This document shows, one piece after another, positions 33,850-45,849 of a DNA stretch of 64,000 nucleotides. The DNA is from Oikopleura dioica. Taxonomy: Eukaryota > Chordata > Appendicularia > Copelata > Oikopleuridae. Made by a program: the position numbers and the translations under genes. The DNA lies in NCBI GenBank assembly GCA_907165135.1, contig OU015568.1, positions 16,689,208 to 16,753,207 of the forward strand. The letters are read 5' to 3'. The number at the start of each line of letters is the position of its first letter. The first letter of the stretch is position 1. Under the pieces are notes generated by a model that was not told where the DNA came from, did no database searches, and worked only from the letters and a program-made list of their open reading frames with translations.

Positions 33850-35743
33850 ATGAAAGTTTTTATTCTTTTTACAATTACTTTGGCCCAACGGGGAAAAGGA
33901 AATAAAAAGCTAAAAACTCTATGACCAGTTTAAAGAGAGCGGAAGGAGTTCCGGCGGCTCGTGCGACCACGCCGATCCAAACGACGTTGCATATTGCTGC
34001 TATCTCAACAGAGGTTGCTCCGCTTTCGGAGACAGGGCACAATGTACCACTCATCTGAAGCTTTGCGGAGTTGACCCGGCGATGGTCGATTGCGAAATAG
34101 GCTACTCCAAATGGACTACCCTTGGCTGTGCTGACATCAATGAGTGCAAAATAGGGTGGCACAATTGCGACGACACCAGTGAAATCTGCAAAAACACGCC
34201 AGGATCGTTCAGGTGCGAGCCTCGTGTAGTCTGCCCAGCCGGGTTCAGCGGGCTGGAGCCATACTGTGTCGATATCGATGAGTGTTCAAGCGGAAGCCAC
34301 ACTTGTTCTGCAACTGAAAACTGCTCCAACACTGCTGGCTCCTTTTTCTGCAGCTGCAAGAGCGGTTACAGAAGTAGTGCAAGTGGTTGCACTGACATCG
34401 ACGAATGCACTGCTGGAACTGACACTTGTGATGACGCAACTGAAATTTGCAATAATACCCAAGGCTCGTTCTCGTGCTCCTGTGCTCCTGGCTACGCGAA
34501 AAACGACGCCGGAGTTTGTGTCGACATAGACGAGTGCGCAACCGGAAGTCACAACTGCTCCGCTACTGAGAACTGCTCCAATACTGCCGGTTCTTTCTCC
34601 TGCAGCTGCAAGAGCGGATATGGCGGAAACGACTGCACTGACATCGACGAATGTGCAGCGGGAATACATACATGCGACGATGTAACTGAAGTTTGCACCA
34701 ATCAACCCGGCTCTTTCTTATGCCATTGTGCCTCAGGCTACTATGGCGACATCGGAAAGCCCTGTGTCGACATAAATGAGTGTGCTGAGAGAATCGACGG
34801 CTGCAACGACGTCACTGAAGTTTGCAACAACTATGCTGGCGGGTACAGTTGTTTTTGCGCTCCTGGATACGCTACGAACGCCGCCGGAGTTTGTGTGGAC
34901 GTTGATGAGTGCGCTGCTGGCACTGACAGTTGCGATGATGTAACAGAAGTCTGCAATAACAGCCAAGGCTCTTTCTCATGCTCTTGCGCTTCTGGCTACG
35001 CTGGAAACGGCGCGGGAGTTTGTGTCGATATCGACGAGTGCAGCGATGGAATTCACGACTGCGCAGTTACCGTTGAGACCTGCGTCAACAGCATTGGATC
35101 TTTCTTTTGCCCCTGCTCGACTGGATACGATCGAGACGACGCAGGAGATTGCGTCGACATCAACGAATGCGCAACTGAAACGGACACTTGCTCCGATGTC
35201 ATCGAAACCTGTATCAACTTGATTGGCTCTTACGGCTGTCCTTGCTCTAGCGGATACGAACGTAATGCCGATGGAGTTTGTGTTGACATCGATGAGTGTG
35301 CGAGAGGAACTGACACTTGTCACGACACAAAAGAACGATGCGAAAACAAGGCCGGCTCTTTCGAGTGCATCTGTCTGCCGATGTCCTACGATGAGGCCAT
35401 GTCCACCATCCAAGACTGGATTGAGATGACTGGCCAGGTCCTCGCCGATCACGAACGCGCTGGCAAATTCCAAATCCGAACTGACAAACTTCTTCGAAAC
35501 GCCCTTCGCAGTTACGATGCCAACTGCACTATCCCCTACGATGCTCATCTAATCGGTAAAAACGACTTTGCCGTCTGGGAAAAGCAAGCTGTCCGGTCCG
35601 AAGATCACTGCATTCAAGTTAGCACTGCTCGAGCTGGCTTGAAAGCTTGGGTCGACAACTACGCCTGCATGAGCAAGAAAACCAGCCGACAAACTAAGCG
35701 GGTGACGAAGTTCATTGGAAAAATTGCCAATCCTTACTGTTAA
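33850..35743 (+). CDS. Secreted protein with ten calcium-binding EGF repeats and a YAC domain
   Basis: Predicted extracellular matrix protein. ATG 33850 starts a signal peptide (MKVFILFTITLAQ). The next in-frame coding begins near 33931 (ESGRSSGGSCDHADPNDVAY). No GT donor lies between them, so a G*-AG intron (for example starting GA near 33889 and ending AAAG 33930) or a 1-nt error must be assumed. A Cys-rich module precedes ten cbEGF repeats, each opening D-[IV]-[DN]-E-C (first at about 34135, last near 35287). A helical C-terminal domain follows without EGF pattern: YDEAMSTIQDWIEMTGQVL to LKAWVDNYACMSKKTSR, ending NPYC. This last domain resembles the N-terminal domain of the VWD giant. The long exon from 34082 is intronless. 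Confidence 0.82.
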
Positions 35744-35921
35744 TTTAAGTAATTTGATAATGAAAATATCATGAAAACTGAAGAGGATTTTTAATAAATA
35801 AACAAAAATAATCATTCAAAGATATGTTATAGCCGGCTACGAGGCAGCGGGCGGGTATGAAAACGCGCTCCCCAAAATTTCGTCCAAAATACCCACCCTG
35901 TAATGAATATCAGAAAGCACT

Positions 35922-37595
35922 TTATTCGTCATCGAGAAAATAGTAAATTTCGTCTATGATATCAGCCACAAGAGGATGTCTGCTTTGCTCAATATTTTGA
36001 TAGTCGATTGGAATATCGTGTCCGACGTAAATCGGCTTACTGAGTCCATCTAGCGTTACTTCTATAAAGTCGTCTTCCTCAACGATGTAATATCTAACGA
36101 AATTTGATTTTCTGATGAAAGGATTCTTTTACCTGTAGTTTTTGCAGAGTTTGTCTTCCAAATGAACATAAAAAACTTTCCCGATCGCGAAATCTATCAA
36201 CTTCAGCGTCGTCAGCTGCAGTTTCTTATTGACGGTAATGCTGTGAAGATAGAAGCAGTAGAAGCTCAAGAATCCATCCGTCAAATGCGGCGCTTGAAGA
36301 AGCTTCAGTTCGAAATCTGCGAATTCATCTCCTTAGGTAGGGTCAAAAATGGTCTCAAAGAAGTTAGGGTTGTTGGTTTTTACGACCCTATTCTTGCAAC
36401 GCACCAGCTAAATTTTGCGAAAAGGGATGAAACTTATCGAAAGGAAATTTTAACCCGTTCTGTAGCAACTGAACACTTTAGGGGGTGATCCCTATCGAGA
36501 GTTTGTTTTTGACCCTGGACCTTTTCCAGTCATACTAAATTGAAGGGAAGGGGTCAATCTTATCGTCAGATTTTCTCGTCTCCCGATTTTTTCCAAGATT
36601 GTCGTTAAATCTCAAGAAATGGCGCCCAAAATTGCCTATTTTTTCATCCGAAACGGACGGGTAAGGCTTTAATTGGCTAAACTCAATCGAAACGTTGACA
36701 ATTTTGGGCCCGATTTCGAAAGTTTTATTCACAATCTCGGTGAAAAAATACCCCGTGTTAAAATCTCTTACGATAAGGTTCACCCCTAAAGCAAAATTAT
36801 CAATCTTTGACCCTTGAACTTCCAGCTTGCCCGGATCCACGAGAGAGGACTAAATGCTCCCTGAAGAGATTCAAAATCTTCTCCGTCTTTGCTTCCCACT
36901 CTTGTTCTTCTCTTCCCAAAATGAAGAAATCTGCGTCGACGGAATACGGCGAAGTTTTTGCATCTGCAATTTCCAACCCTTTTTTCGAGCTCAAAACTGA
37001 TCTTTTTTTTGAAAAGAAGAAAACTGTCAATTGAACTTTTCCTTGAGCGAATTTCTTCTTCATCGCCCTGTAGGCTTGATTGACAATTCTGAAATCTTCC
37101 GGATCTCCGCCGTAATCTGGATGATGGACTTTTGCAAGAGCCATGTAGGCAAAGGTGATTTCTAAAAAAATTTTAGACGCAAACACAAATTAAAAAATAC
37201 GATTTCGAGAAAATTAGCCGCGCGAAGAAGCCCCAGAAATACCGAAAAATCGAAGCCGCATTCTCCGCGGCTTTCCTTTTGAGGACAAGAGCCGCTTGCG
37301 GCTTCTGGCCCTATGATAGAAAAAGCCGCAGGAAGCGCGGCTATAATTTCATTTTTGCGGCTTTTTCGGTATGACTCGAAGCCGCGAGCGGTTTCTCTAT
37401 TTTATTCTCAAGTTCAAAATAAAAAGCCGCACGCGGCTTCAATTTCAACTTCCAAAGCCACAAACGTCCTTTCGTCTTTTTTCTTTGAATTTTACCTTTG
37501 AGCGTCGCAGTTTTTCCAAGCTTCAAAATCTCATGCGGCTGGACGGCGACAAGACATCTGACTGGCTTCACTAATCTCTGTACTTGTCTGAGCAT
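35922..37595 (-). CDS. J-domain (DnaJ-like) protein, probably mitochondrial
   Basis: Hsp70 co-chaperone-like protein. Exon 1 (37595-37496) encodes MLRQVQRLVKPVRCLVAVQP, an amphipathic basic start like a mitochondrial presequence, then HEILKLGKTATLK. Exon 2 from 37161 gives EITFAYMALAKVHHPDYGGD with the HPD motif and FRIVNQAYRAMKKKFAQGK, completing a J-domain. Downstream is DADFFILGREEQEWEAKTEK and, across a roughly 500-nt intron (36840-36332) that fits phase, DEFADFELKLLQAPHLTDGF through to IDEIYYFLDDE and TAA at 35922-35924, with AATAAA overlapping on the minus strand. Whether the stretch 37036-36979 is exon or intron is unresolved. The C-terminal part matches no family I know. The gene is divergent from PSMD3. 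Confidence 0.65.
36339..36814. mobile_element. Probable TIR element filling a J-domain gene intron
   Basis: AGGGTCAAA (36339-36347) and TTTGACCCT (36806-36814) are inverted and sit just inside the two splice sites. Removing the element would leave an intron of about 30-35 nt, near the local norm. No target duplication is clear. Confidence 0.45.
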
Positions 37596-38207
37596 TTCTG
37601 ACTTTAATTTTTCGTTGATTTTTTTGAAGAATGGAAAAAAGTAATTTCTTGCGTTGAATTTGGTTCGACCCTGTTGCGCAAGAAAAGGATAACCTCACCA
37701 ATTTCTTCTTTTTAAAATCATTACGTCATCAGTTCGAAAATTTGGTACTATGACTCATCAGAACTTCTACAAGGAAAAAGTTCGCTTGGAGATCGATGTT
37801 TTCAACGAGAAAAGCTCGAGAATTGAATTCTTCTAGAAGAGCATTGGCGGAAAAGAATGGAAGCGGGCCAATCAGCGCGCGCGAAAGAATTTTCTTCGGT
37901 TTAGCGGTCGATTTTTGAGGAATATAGCGTTTTTTCGAAGAGAAGAAATGGAAGAAAATTTTACTATTTATCGAAGAAAAAAATAATTAAAATCATTCAC
38001 AAAACTAAAAAGGAAAATTGAAACGTAAATCTACTTTTTTTACAAATTGAATCTCCTTGAAAATTTTGCACATGAGAAATTTTTGCTCGCTGCTTTTTTC
38101 CAGATGGTTTTTACGAAAATCGAGAAGCCGCGTGCGGCTTTCAGCACCAAAAAGAAAAAGCCGCCCGGGAGTACCTTCCATTTCCATTTTCAAAGCCGCG
38201 TGCGGCT
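37290..38207. repeat. Dispersed palindromes AGCCGCNNGCGGCT
   Basis: Four perfect 14-mers AGCCGCNNGCGGCT at 37290-37303, 37425-37438, 38126-38139 and 38194-38207, with several degenerate copies (for example 37378-37394). They flank the divergent start of the J-domain gene and PSMD3. They could be protein-binding sites or small hairpin-forming repeats. Confidence 0.7.
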
Positions 38208-38309
38208 TCCCAATTTTTTCTTCATTCTTTCTTTCTATTTCTGCTATTTACTGCATTTTGTCTCGTCATCAAAAAAGCAACTCTTCAATTTTCCACTTTC
38301 AGATTCGCG

Positions 38310-40426
38310 ATGGTCACAACAAGGTCTTCTCGAACGAAACTGAGCGAGGAAAAGCCCAAAGAGTCGAAAAAGAAGCAAGAAGAAGCTTCGTCAGTTGAAG
38401 AGACCGAGAGCATGGAAGTAGAGCAGACCGAAGAGCAGAAACTCGAGGAAAAGAGAGCGCTCCACATCAAAGATGTAAATTTGCAGCTCAAGGAGCTCGA
38501 AAAGGCCGGACAGCAGCGAGAGCCCAGGATTGTTTCAAAAGTAAGTTTTTATATTTTCCTTGATAAATTTATTCGCATTAATTTCGATCGACGTTCTTGA
38601 AGAACTTTAACAGAATAAATTACTTTCAAAGTGAAATCTTTCATTTTAAAGTTTCTCAAATATTGAAAAGAGTCTATGATTTGCGAGCTTTGACGACTTT
38701 ATTTATAAAGAAAAGTGATGCAGCAAAGTTTTCACTTATTTGAAGATATTTACCATGTCGTTGATAATTTCTAAACGAAGATTACGAAGCCGCAAGTCCC
38801 GGTTAAAAAGTATTCATTTAAGAATTTCTGTTTGAGAAATCTTTGAAAGCACCCTTTTATGAACCTTTCCTCGCCATTATCGTCCCCCTTTTCTACCCCA
38901 AATTCCTTATCGACCTACTTATCTCATCCATCAATTTTCAGGTGATCCGACAACTCCCAAAGACCCGCCGCTGTCTGGACGAAGAAGTCCTTCTTTCTGT
39001 CATTTCTCAGTTCCACTTTGATCGCCGCGACGCTCTCCTCGGTCTTTTAGGCCTTTCGGCGAAGAAGAACGATACAAAAGCTCCCTGCATCGAAGTCGAG
39101 TTCTACTTGACTCTGATCAGCGCCATTTACTTGCTGGACAAGGAGCGACTCGAGCAAGCGCGGGAGATTTTGGATAATTTGCTCATCCGCGCTGGAAATA
39201 ATTTGGGCCAGCGGAGGTCGATGGATCCTCTCAATGCGAAAATTTACTTTTACCACAGGTACACATCCAAAAGCTCGAAAGATAACTGATGATTTTTGCA
39301 GTCGAGTTTACGAGTTGCTGAAAATCCTGGAGCAAGCACGAACAGTTTACATGAAGCGTCTGCGAACAGTGACTCTTCACGCCGAGTACGAGTCCGAATC
39401 CGTCCTCTTGAACTTGCTCCTGCGAAACTACCTCCATTACGATCTGTACGAGCAGGCTGAGAAGCTCATTTCCAAAAGTACCTTCCCAGAGCAAGGTAGA
39501 CCAATTTATCTTCATCCCTCTTTTCATTCTTTTTTTAGCAAACAACAACGAATACGCTCGATATTTCTACTACCTCGGCCGAATCAAAGCTATTCAACTC
39601 GAATACTCCAACGCTCAGAAAATGCTCACAAACGGTATTTTCTTCTCTAATCCTGCTCCTTATCCCCCTTTTTAGCTCTTCGAAAGTCGCCACAAGTGTC
39701 GGGCGTTGGCTTCCGACAAGCAGCTACAAAGCTTCTTACAGTCGTCGATCTCCTCCTCGGAGACATTCCCGAGCGCTCGCGGTTCACTGAAAAAGCCATG
39801 GAAGGCGCGTTGAAGCCCTATTTCGCTCTGACTCAGGCGGTCAGAATCGGCAACTTGGTCCAGTTCAATAAAGGTACCAAAGAAACGTCAATTCATTTTT
39901 CCATTCATTTTCTAGTTTTGGAGGAGTTTGGCGAAAACTTTAAATCGGATCGAACTCTAACTTTGATCCTCCGCCTCCGCCACAACGTCATCAAAACCGG
40001 CGTCCGTCGCATGAGCTTGGCCTACTCTAGAATCTCGTTAACAGACATTGCCGATCACCTCGCCCTCGACGGACCTGAGGATGCCGAATTCATCGTCGCC
40101 AAGGCAGTTCGTGACGGCGTCATCGATGCCAACCTCGATCACCACGCTGGATACGTCTCTTCGCAGAATACCAAGGACACTTATGCTTCGAGAGATCCCG
40201 AACGGGCGTTTGACAAGCGAATCAAGGTACCAATCGTGCATCCTCAGGCTCTTTTGAATCTTTCTTCTTTCAGTTCTGCCACAATTTGTACGCCCAGTCC
40301 GTCAAAGCGATGCGTTTCCCGCCCAAAAGCTACCACGACCCGCTGAGCCCCGAGGAACGCCGCCAACGAGAACAAGAAGATCTCGAATTCGCGCAAGAAA
40401 TGGCCGAAGAAGACGACATGTATTAA
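38310..40426 (+). CDS. PSMD3: 26S proteasome regulatory subunit 3 (Rpn3)
   Basis: Lid subunit of the 19S regulatory particle. N-terminal acidic/lysine-rich region from ATG 38310 ([20 protein letters not shown]), then after a 401-nt intron [20 protein letters not shown]. Helical repeats follow ([40 protein letters not shown]) and the PCI domain ([50 protein letters not shown]). It ends with the family's basic/acidic tail [20 protein letters not shown] and DDMY before TAA 40424-40426. Six short introns between are 40-60 nt. Length, PCI position and the final motif match animal PSMD3. It is divergently transcribed from the J-domain gene across about 700 nt. Confidence 0.94.
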
Positions 40427-40687
40427 TGAAAAAAACCTTTTCTTCGTTGTATTATTTCTCTAAATTTTCCACTAGCGATATTTCATTCAGCGCGTTTTTT
40501 GTTCAGTTCTTTCAAGTTTCCCCCAAAGTTCTGCAGCAACCGTTTTTTCGATTATTTTTTCCTCTTTTACTGTTACTTCACAGCAGCTGACCACATGTAT
40601 TGCAATACAAAAAAGAAACAACAATAAAATAGATACACATCAGTTAATCCTAGAAAAACGTCTTTCACTCACCCCTCTATTCTCAGA

Positions 40688-42257
40688 ATGACGCTTTCGT
40701 TAGGCAACAACAAGTACAATCGCCAGAATTGGGAAGACTCCGACTTCCCGATTCTCTGCCCGACATGTCTCGGAGACAATCCCTACATCCGAATGATGAA
40801 GGATAAATACGGAAAAGAATGTTCCATCTGTGAACGACCCTTTACCACTTTCAGGTGGTGCCCGGGTAGGGGAATGAGATACAAGAAAACGGAAATTTGC
40901 CAGACTTGCGCAAAGGTATTATAATGGACAGGCGGTATTCGTATTTGAATGTACGTGCATTTCTTATTTCTATTCGTTTTTATGGTCATCTTGAGCGTTT
41001 TCTTAGATGAAAAATGTCTGCCAGACATGCGTCTTCGATCTCGAGTACGGGCTGCCTGTGGCTGTGAGAGATCATGCGCTGGGACTGAAGGATGATATAC
41101 CGGTGAGTTTCGAGGCAAATTTTCGCGCTGAAAATTAATTTAGACGGGTGATTTCAACAAAGAGCATTTCCACCAAAATCTTGGAAAAGAACTGGCGCTA
41201 CAAGGAGACGATTTGAGAGAGGCGCATTCAGCGCCGAATGCGTTTTTGGAGAGAATTTCGGCTGGGCGGAAAGGGCCGTATTACAAACGAAACTTGCCGC
41301 ATATTTGTTCTTTCTGGGTCAAGGTCAGATCTTAGATCTCTTCTCCATCCGAATTTCTTTCTAGGGCGAGTGTAGAAGAGGAGAAGAGTGTCCGTACCGG
41401 CACGAGAAGCCATCAGATCCAGATGATCCGCTCTCTGTTCAAAATATTGTCGATAGATTTTACGGTACGAAGGATCCCGTCGCCGACAAGCTCCTTCGAC
41501 GAGCTGAAGAAATGCCTTCCATGGCGCCTCCAGAGGACAAGGTAACACTCTTCTTCTGATCAAATCCCTTCTCAATTTTCAATAGACGATTACGACTCTC
41601 TGGTGCGGTGGCGTGACTTCTGCACTGACAGAAACAGATCTTCAAGAGTATTTCTACCAATTCGGCGAGGTTGCTTGCATCAACATCGTCCAGAAAAACT
41701 CATGCGCCTTTGTCCAATTTACGAAACGAGAATCGGCCGAGCACGCGGCAAACAAGTGTTATGGAAGACTCGATCTCAAGGTAAATCATTTTTCCTAGCG
41801 TTTTTTTATGTTTTAAAAGGGAGTTCGCTTGAATGTTCGATGGGGCAAGCCGCAGCAATCAGGAGCGAAGCATCACGCCGATGTGGAGAAAACGACTCCC
41901 GTTCCAGGTCTTCCCGGGCCTCTACCGAACCCAGGAAAAGTCACTCAATACGATCCGTCCAAGAGAGCGAAACTGGCTGAAAGCGTGCCAAAACCAATGT
42001 CTGAACCTATTGATCTGCCAACAATGGGGGCAATGGGAGCCCCTAGAGCGCCATCTGAGTTTGCTGGACCTGACAAAGGAGGAAATTCTGGCTTCCAGAA
42101 GGTATGAAGAAATCATATTTTTGCTGTTTCCAATATTTTCTTTCAGATTCATTATCCATCGCAATCGAAAGACAGAATGGGCTCTGGAAAGTATTCGCAC
42201 ATGGCTCCCCCTTCTCAGTACAACAACGCAAATCAGGTATTCCTTGATTGTCCATAA
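40688..42257 (+). CDS. RBM22: Pre-mRNA-splicing factor RBM22 (Cwc2)
   Basis: Spliceosome component contacting U6 snRNA and pre-mRNA during activation. Starts [20 protein letters not shown], then the zinc-ribbon part ([39 protein letters not shown] pairs). [20 protein letters not shown] is the CCCH zinc finger, and [20 protein letters not shown] opens the RRM, ending [13 protein letters not shown] shortened linker leads to [22 protein letters not shown]2 reads LWCGGV where the family has LYVGG-type. The proline-rich C-terminus of vertebrates is largely absent. The last codons are uncertain: reading through gives a stop at 42255, whereas a further exon after 42400 is possible. Part of the RRM exon (41583-41655) is copied at 50265. 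Confidence 0.92.
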
Positions 42258-43494
42258 AATTCGCTAGCGCCAAGTTTAGGGGCAGAAACGACCAGGACAA
42301 AAGCGCGCTGCATCTGATTGGAACTAAAGTGAAATTTCTACTGCCACTGAAACACATTTTTCCTTCTAGGCAAATTCCTAGTCTCAATAAAACCCGATTT
42401 CAGCTTAATAGTCTTGCTTTGTTGATTTGAGCTTTATTCTAGCTTACTTGATCAACAAGTTTAACAGGTTTTTTTTAACGTTGCACATAATTGGTGGAGC
42501 TTTTTTGATGGTGTTAGAGTCGAGATATTTCAATTCTCTCTTTTGCACCTTGTTTGGGAGGGTCTGTAGTATGTTAAATAAGCTTTTGGTGTCGGCACCA
42601 TCACTGGTGGTGGAGTAATCAATACATCCAAAATACACTAAAATCATAGGAAAAAATCTTGATGACGTCATTACTCCAGCACCAACCTTGGTTCTGGCAC
42701 CAAAAACTATCAGGTTTATTTCGTATACATGTATGAAACATCCCTATATGGTAAAAAATTATATGTGGTGCTTTTAAGGACTTTTCAAATTTTCCCCATT
42801 TCTTTTTGAAATACTTTTTTAAATACAAGATAAATTCATTCAATTCTTTAGCAAGATTTGACAATTATCAATTCGATTTCTATTTTTGTGGACTATGCAT
42901 ATGATAGCAAATCGTCAATCAAGGTCAGGGCGCACTGAAAGCATACAGTGACAGTAAAAGACTCGGATCAGCTGGAGCCTTAGTAGTAATGGCGAGAGCA
43001 CTCTCGGGAAGAGTTTTTGTTATTCTAGTTGAGTGGTTAATTACTACCTCCATCTCCAAGTTCAACACCACTAATAAGCACCAACCTCAAGCTCAACAAC
43101 AGTTATTAACAGCCATCTGGCATGGTTGAATAAAAAAAAGCCCGTTATCATATAAAATTATGCTCATGATGTCATAAACCTACATGACAGATGATAAATT
43201 TTTTTTCAGGATCTTAAAAATCTCCCCAGCATTTTTGAGACGTCAACAAGTCAGTGCATTGTCAATAAATTCTGTAATTATATTTTGAAGCTATCTCATA
43301 CCCTCAGGAATTTAGAATACCCCATGCCTTACAAGGTTTTTCCATCCTGCAAATAACCCCAGGCAAAAAAAGATCAACTGAGGTTGAAAGAAGTAAAAAA
43401 TTAAATTTCCATGCCAAAGATATCCCTCTGCTCCCCGATAAGAGGCACCTCAATTCAAGGCAAAAATTTCGGAAATCCTGTATCCTGGCAATTA
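42258..43494. other. Intergenic, noncoding
   Basis: No supported gene. It contains one arm (about 42980-43045) of an inverted pair with 47355-47430 and AT-rich sequence. Confidence 0.45.
42980..43045 (+). repeat. Inverted repeat arm, mate at 47355-47430
   Basis: The segment GAGCACTCTCGGGAAGAGTT through TTGTTATTCTAGTTGAGTGG occurs in reverse complement at 47355-47430 with few differences. The arms are about 4.3 kb apart and bracket two unrecognised genes and a myotubularin-like exon. Confidence 0.65.
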
Positions 43495-44096
43495 TTATTT
43501 AAGGCACATTTTTTCGCGATAAATTTTATTGGCATAAAAATTTAAGTTCATTTTTAGTAAAGAATGCGTAGACTTTTGCGGTAGATCTTTTCTCTTTTGA
43601 TGGTTCTTTCGCTGAAACTTTCTTTTGTTGGCCTTGATTGTCAGTGTTGACCTGTTTTCATCTACAAGATTTTTAAATAAACCAGTTCTCGTTATGACTG
43701 ACCTCACCTTGATGAAAACTTTCGCTTTTTTGATTGTTCGATCTCTCGTATGGCGATCTGCGCATAAACATATTTGAATTTTAAAGCGGAGTCGACGATT
43801 TGAAACTTGAAGAACGTGTTTTCCAAATCACATGCAACTAGTTTGAAATAATACGGATCCGTTGTGATGGATCTGAATGCTGATCCACTGAATGGAAGCA
43901 TCATAATTGTTTCTACGTTGCTTCCTTCCGTTAAGCAAATTCCATTGTAAGTTATCTTGAGTATGTGTGGTGATTTAAGAACATTTTCGGTGATGCCTCC
44001 AATTTGATAGATTCCAATTTCATAAATGGAGTCTCTCTTCAAAGTGATGTTAGGCTATTTAAGCTCTGAGCTCTTTGACAAAAGGTTGACGATCAT
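43495..44096 (-). CDS. Unrecognised protein with basic C-terminus
   Basis: Proposed exons: ATG at 44096-44094, a 43-nt intron with GTCAAC donor and AAATAG acceptor, a main exon encoding PNITLKRDSIYEIGIYQIGG, then GICLTEGSNVETIMMLPFSG and FKLVACDLENTFFKFQIVDS, and a last exon after a GT-AG intron with NKRKFQRKNHQKRKD, ending at TAA 43495. The first part has alternating beta-strand-like character; the tail is very basic and could be a nuclear signal. No family recognised. The first intron is inferred from frame only, so the start may be wrong. Confidence 0.4.
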
Positions 44097-45849
44097 TTTG
44101 AATAAAAGTAAAACTTCAGTTTCGTTTTATAGCCAAACTTTATAGCCCGGGGGGCTAGAATATAAAATCCCATTTTCCACTACGACTTGGAGTTTCCTGT
44201 AGAGCTTGTTGACAACGGAGTTATCATTCGCTCAGTCATCCGCCGCATCGTTGTCATTCGACTGTTTGTATGATTGTGCACAGTCTCTGAAATTTCTTTT
44301 GGTTTTCTACTTTCGGCTTGGTTTTATCAAATAGAAAAAAAAATTGTAATAGAACGAAAAAAGAGTTGTATTCTTAAAAATCGTCATTTTTCTCCCAATT
44401 TGAACATTAATTTTCGAAAAAATCATAACTATTCTCAATTATTGCCAATTGATTACTAAAATCATATATTTTCACAATATCTCGCAGCAAAAATCATATA
44501 AATATCAATTTTAGGACAGAAAATCAAATTTCAAAATTTCGAAAAATCGTAAATTCCCGACTGAAAATCGATATTTTCTAAAGTTATGTTGATCCAATCG
44601 AAAAATTTTAGGGACAGATAATGTTCCTTTTTTATTGAGGAATCTAAAAATAAAATCAAAATTTCGAAAAGTCGAAAAAAAAATTCTCGACCACCACCCC
44701 CTTAAAGAGTCTATGACTCATAGATACTATAGACTATGAGGGAAAATAACACTCTTTCTGTGTAAAAAAACCTGAGTCAGGCTGCACTGCTTTAGACCAA
44801 CATGCGAATTTGTCCAATGAAGACGAAAATCAGCTCTAAAACCATGAAAAACCGAAAAGAAAGAACCAAAGAGTCGAATAAAAACCACGGGACTTCGTAA
44901 TTGTCTCAGTGGAACCTCATCTCATTCGCGCTAGAAAAATTTTTCAACTTTTCCCGTTCAATTGCAAATCGAGTTACCTGACACACTGTGCAAAAATTCC
45001 CTTCCAATATTCGCTTCCAATGGCCAAACTCATCGATTCCCTTCTGTACGTCACCATCCATCTTTAGCTCAAAATGATGATGCCTGGTTTATGCATCGGT
45101 TTATGCTGCTTGCTTCAGTTAGATAATAAGTAGGTTAACTTAGGTAAAGTAGGTAAAGTAACATGGGGATTTCTATTTAACTTCAAGTAAAATGTCTGCA
45201 CCTGTAGCACCACAATATGATCAATTTTTAAAAGTTTTCGATCAAAACTCGATTCGCTTAAAATTAAAGACAAGCTGGAATTGACCATTGTAGCTCTTCC
45301 CCTCTTTTGACATTTTTGCAGCTGCTAGAATTTCAAGCGCATGATCAAATTCATCAAAAAGCTCAAAATCTTCTATTTTTTATTCGATTGTTTTTTTATA
45401 TTACAAGAGAAATAAGCGAAAGATTCAGACTGCAACTTATTAAAATAAATATAAAGCTGGAGAAATAATTCGTTTGAATCAGCTCTGACTCAGAGGCCTC
45501 TGAAGTCAAAGCTCAGAAAATGACATTTTCGAAGGAAGAAAAACGGAGAAAAGTACATGTCGAGTTGTCAGACAAGCGGGTTGTTATTTTTCCCATAAAC
45601 TAAAGCTTTCGTTCCGTTCAGATCTTCACAGCTGTTTTTGGTCAAGAGTTTTCGTTATGAAATGAAAAAACAAAGCCTTTTTATGAGTTCAAAACTAAAG
45701 ATAAATTTATTTAAGATCAAAAATGCGCAGAAATAAGGTCAAAATTGAAAGTCGAAAATGAATGAACAGCTGATTATAGACGCAGAAATCGGCTCTTGAT
45801 TCGAAAATAACTGGATTCACGCTGATAAACTCGTGTCCGCCGATGTTGG
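44097..45849. other. AT-rich intergenic region
   Basis: No gene supported. A half copy of the CTGTGTA-CTGAGTCA repeat lies at 44757-44783. A short direct repeat TAGGTAAAG is near 45140-45160. Confidence 0.45.

Noticed and set aside
34102-34705. Minus-strand open frames over the cbEGF repeats
   Set aside because: Antisense shadows of the regular EGF coding; no independent signal.
36535-36840. Minus-strand 101-codon frame within the J-domain gene intron
   Set aside because: No domain, lies between inverted ends of a probable element, and splicing over it keeps the host frame.
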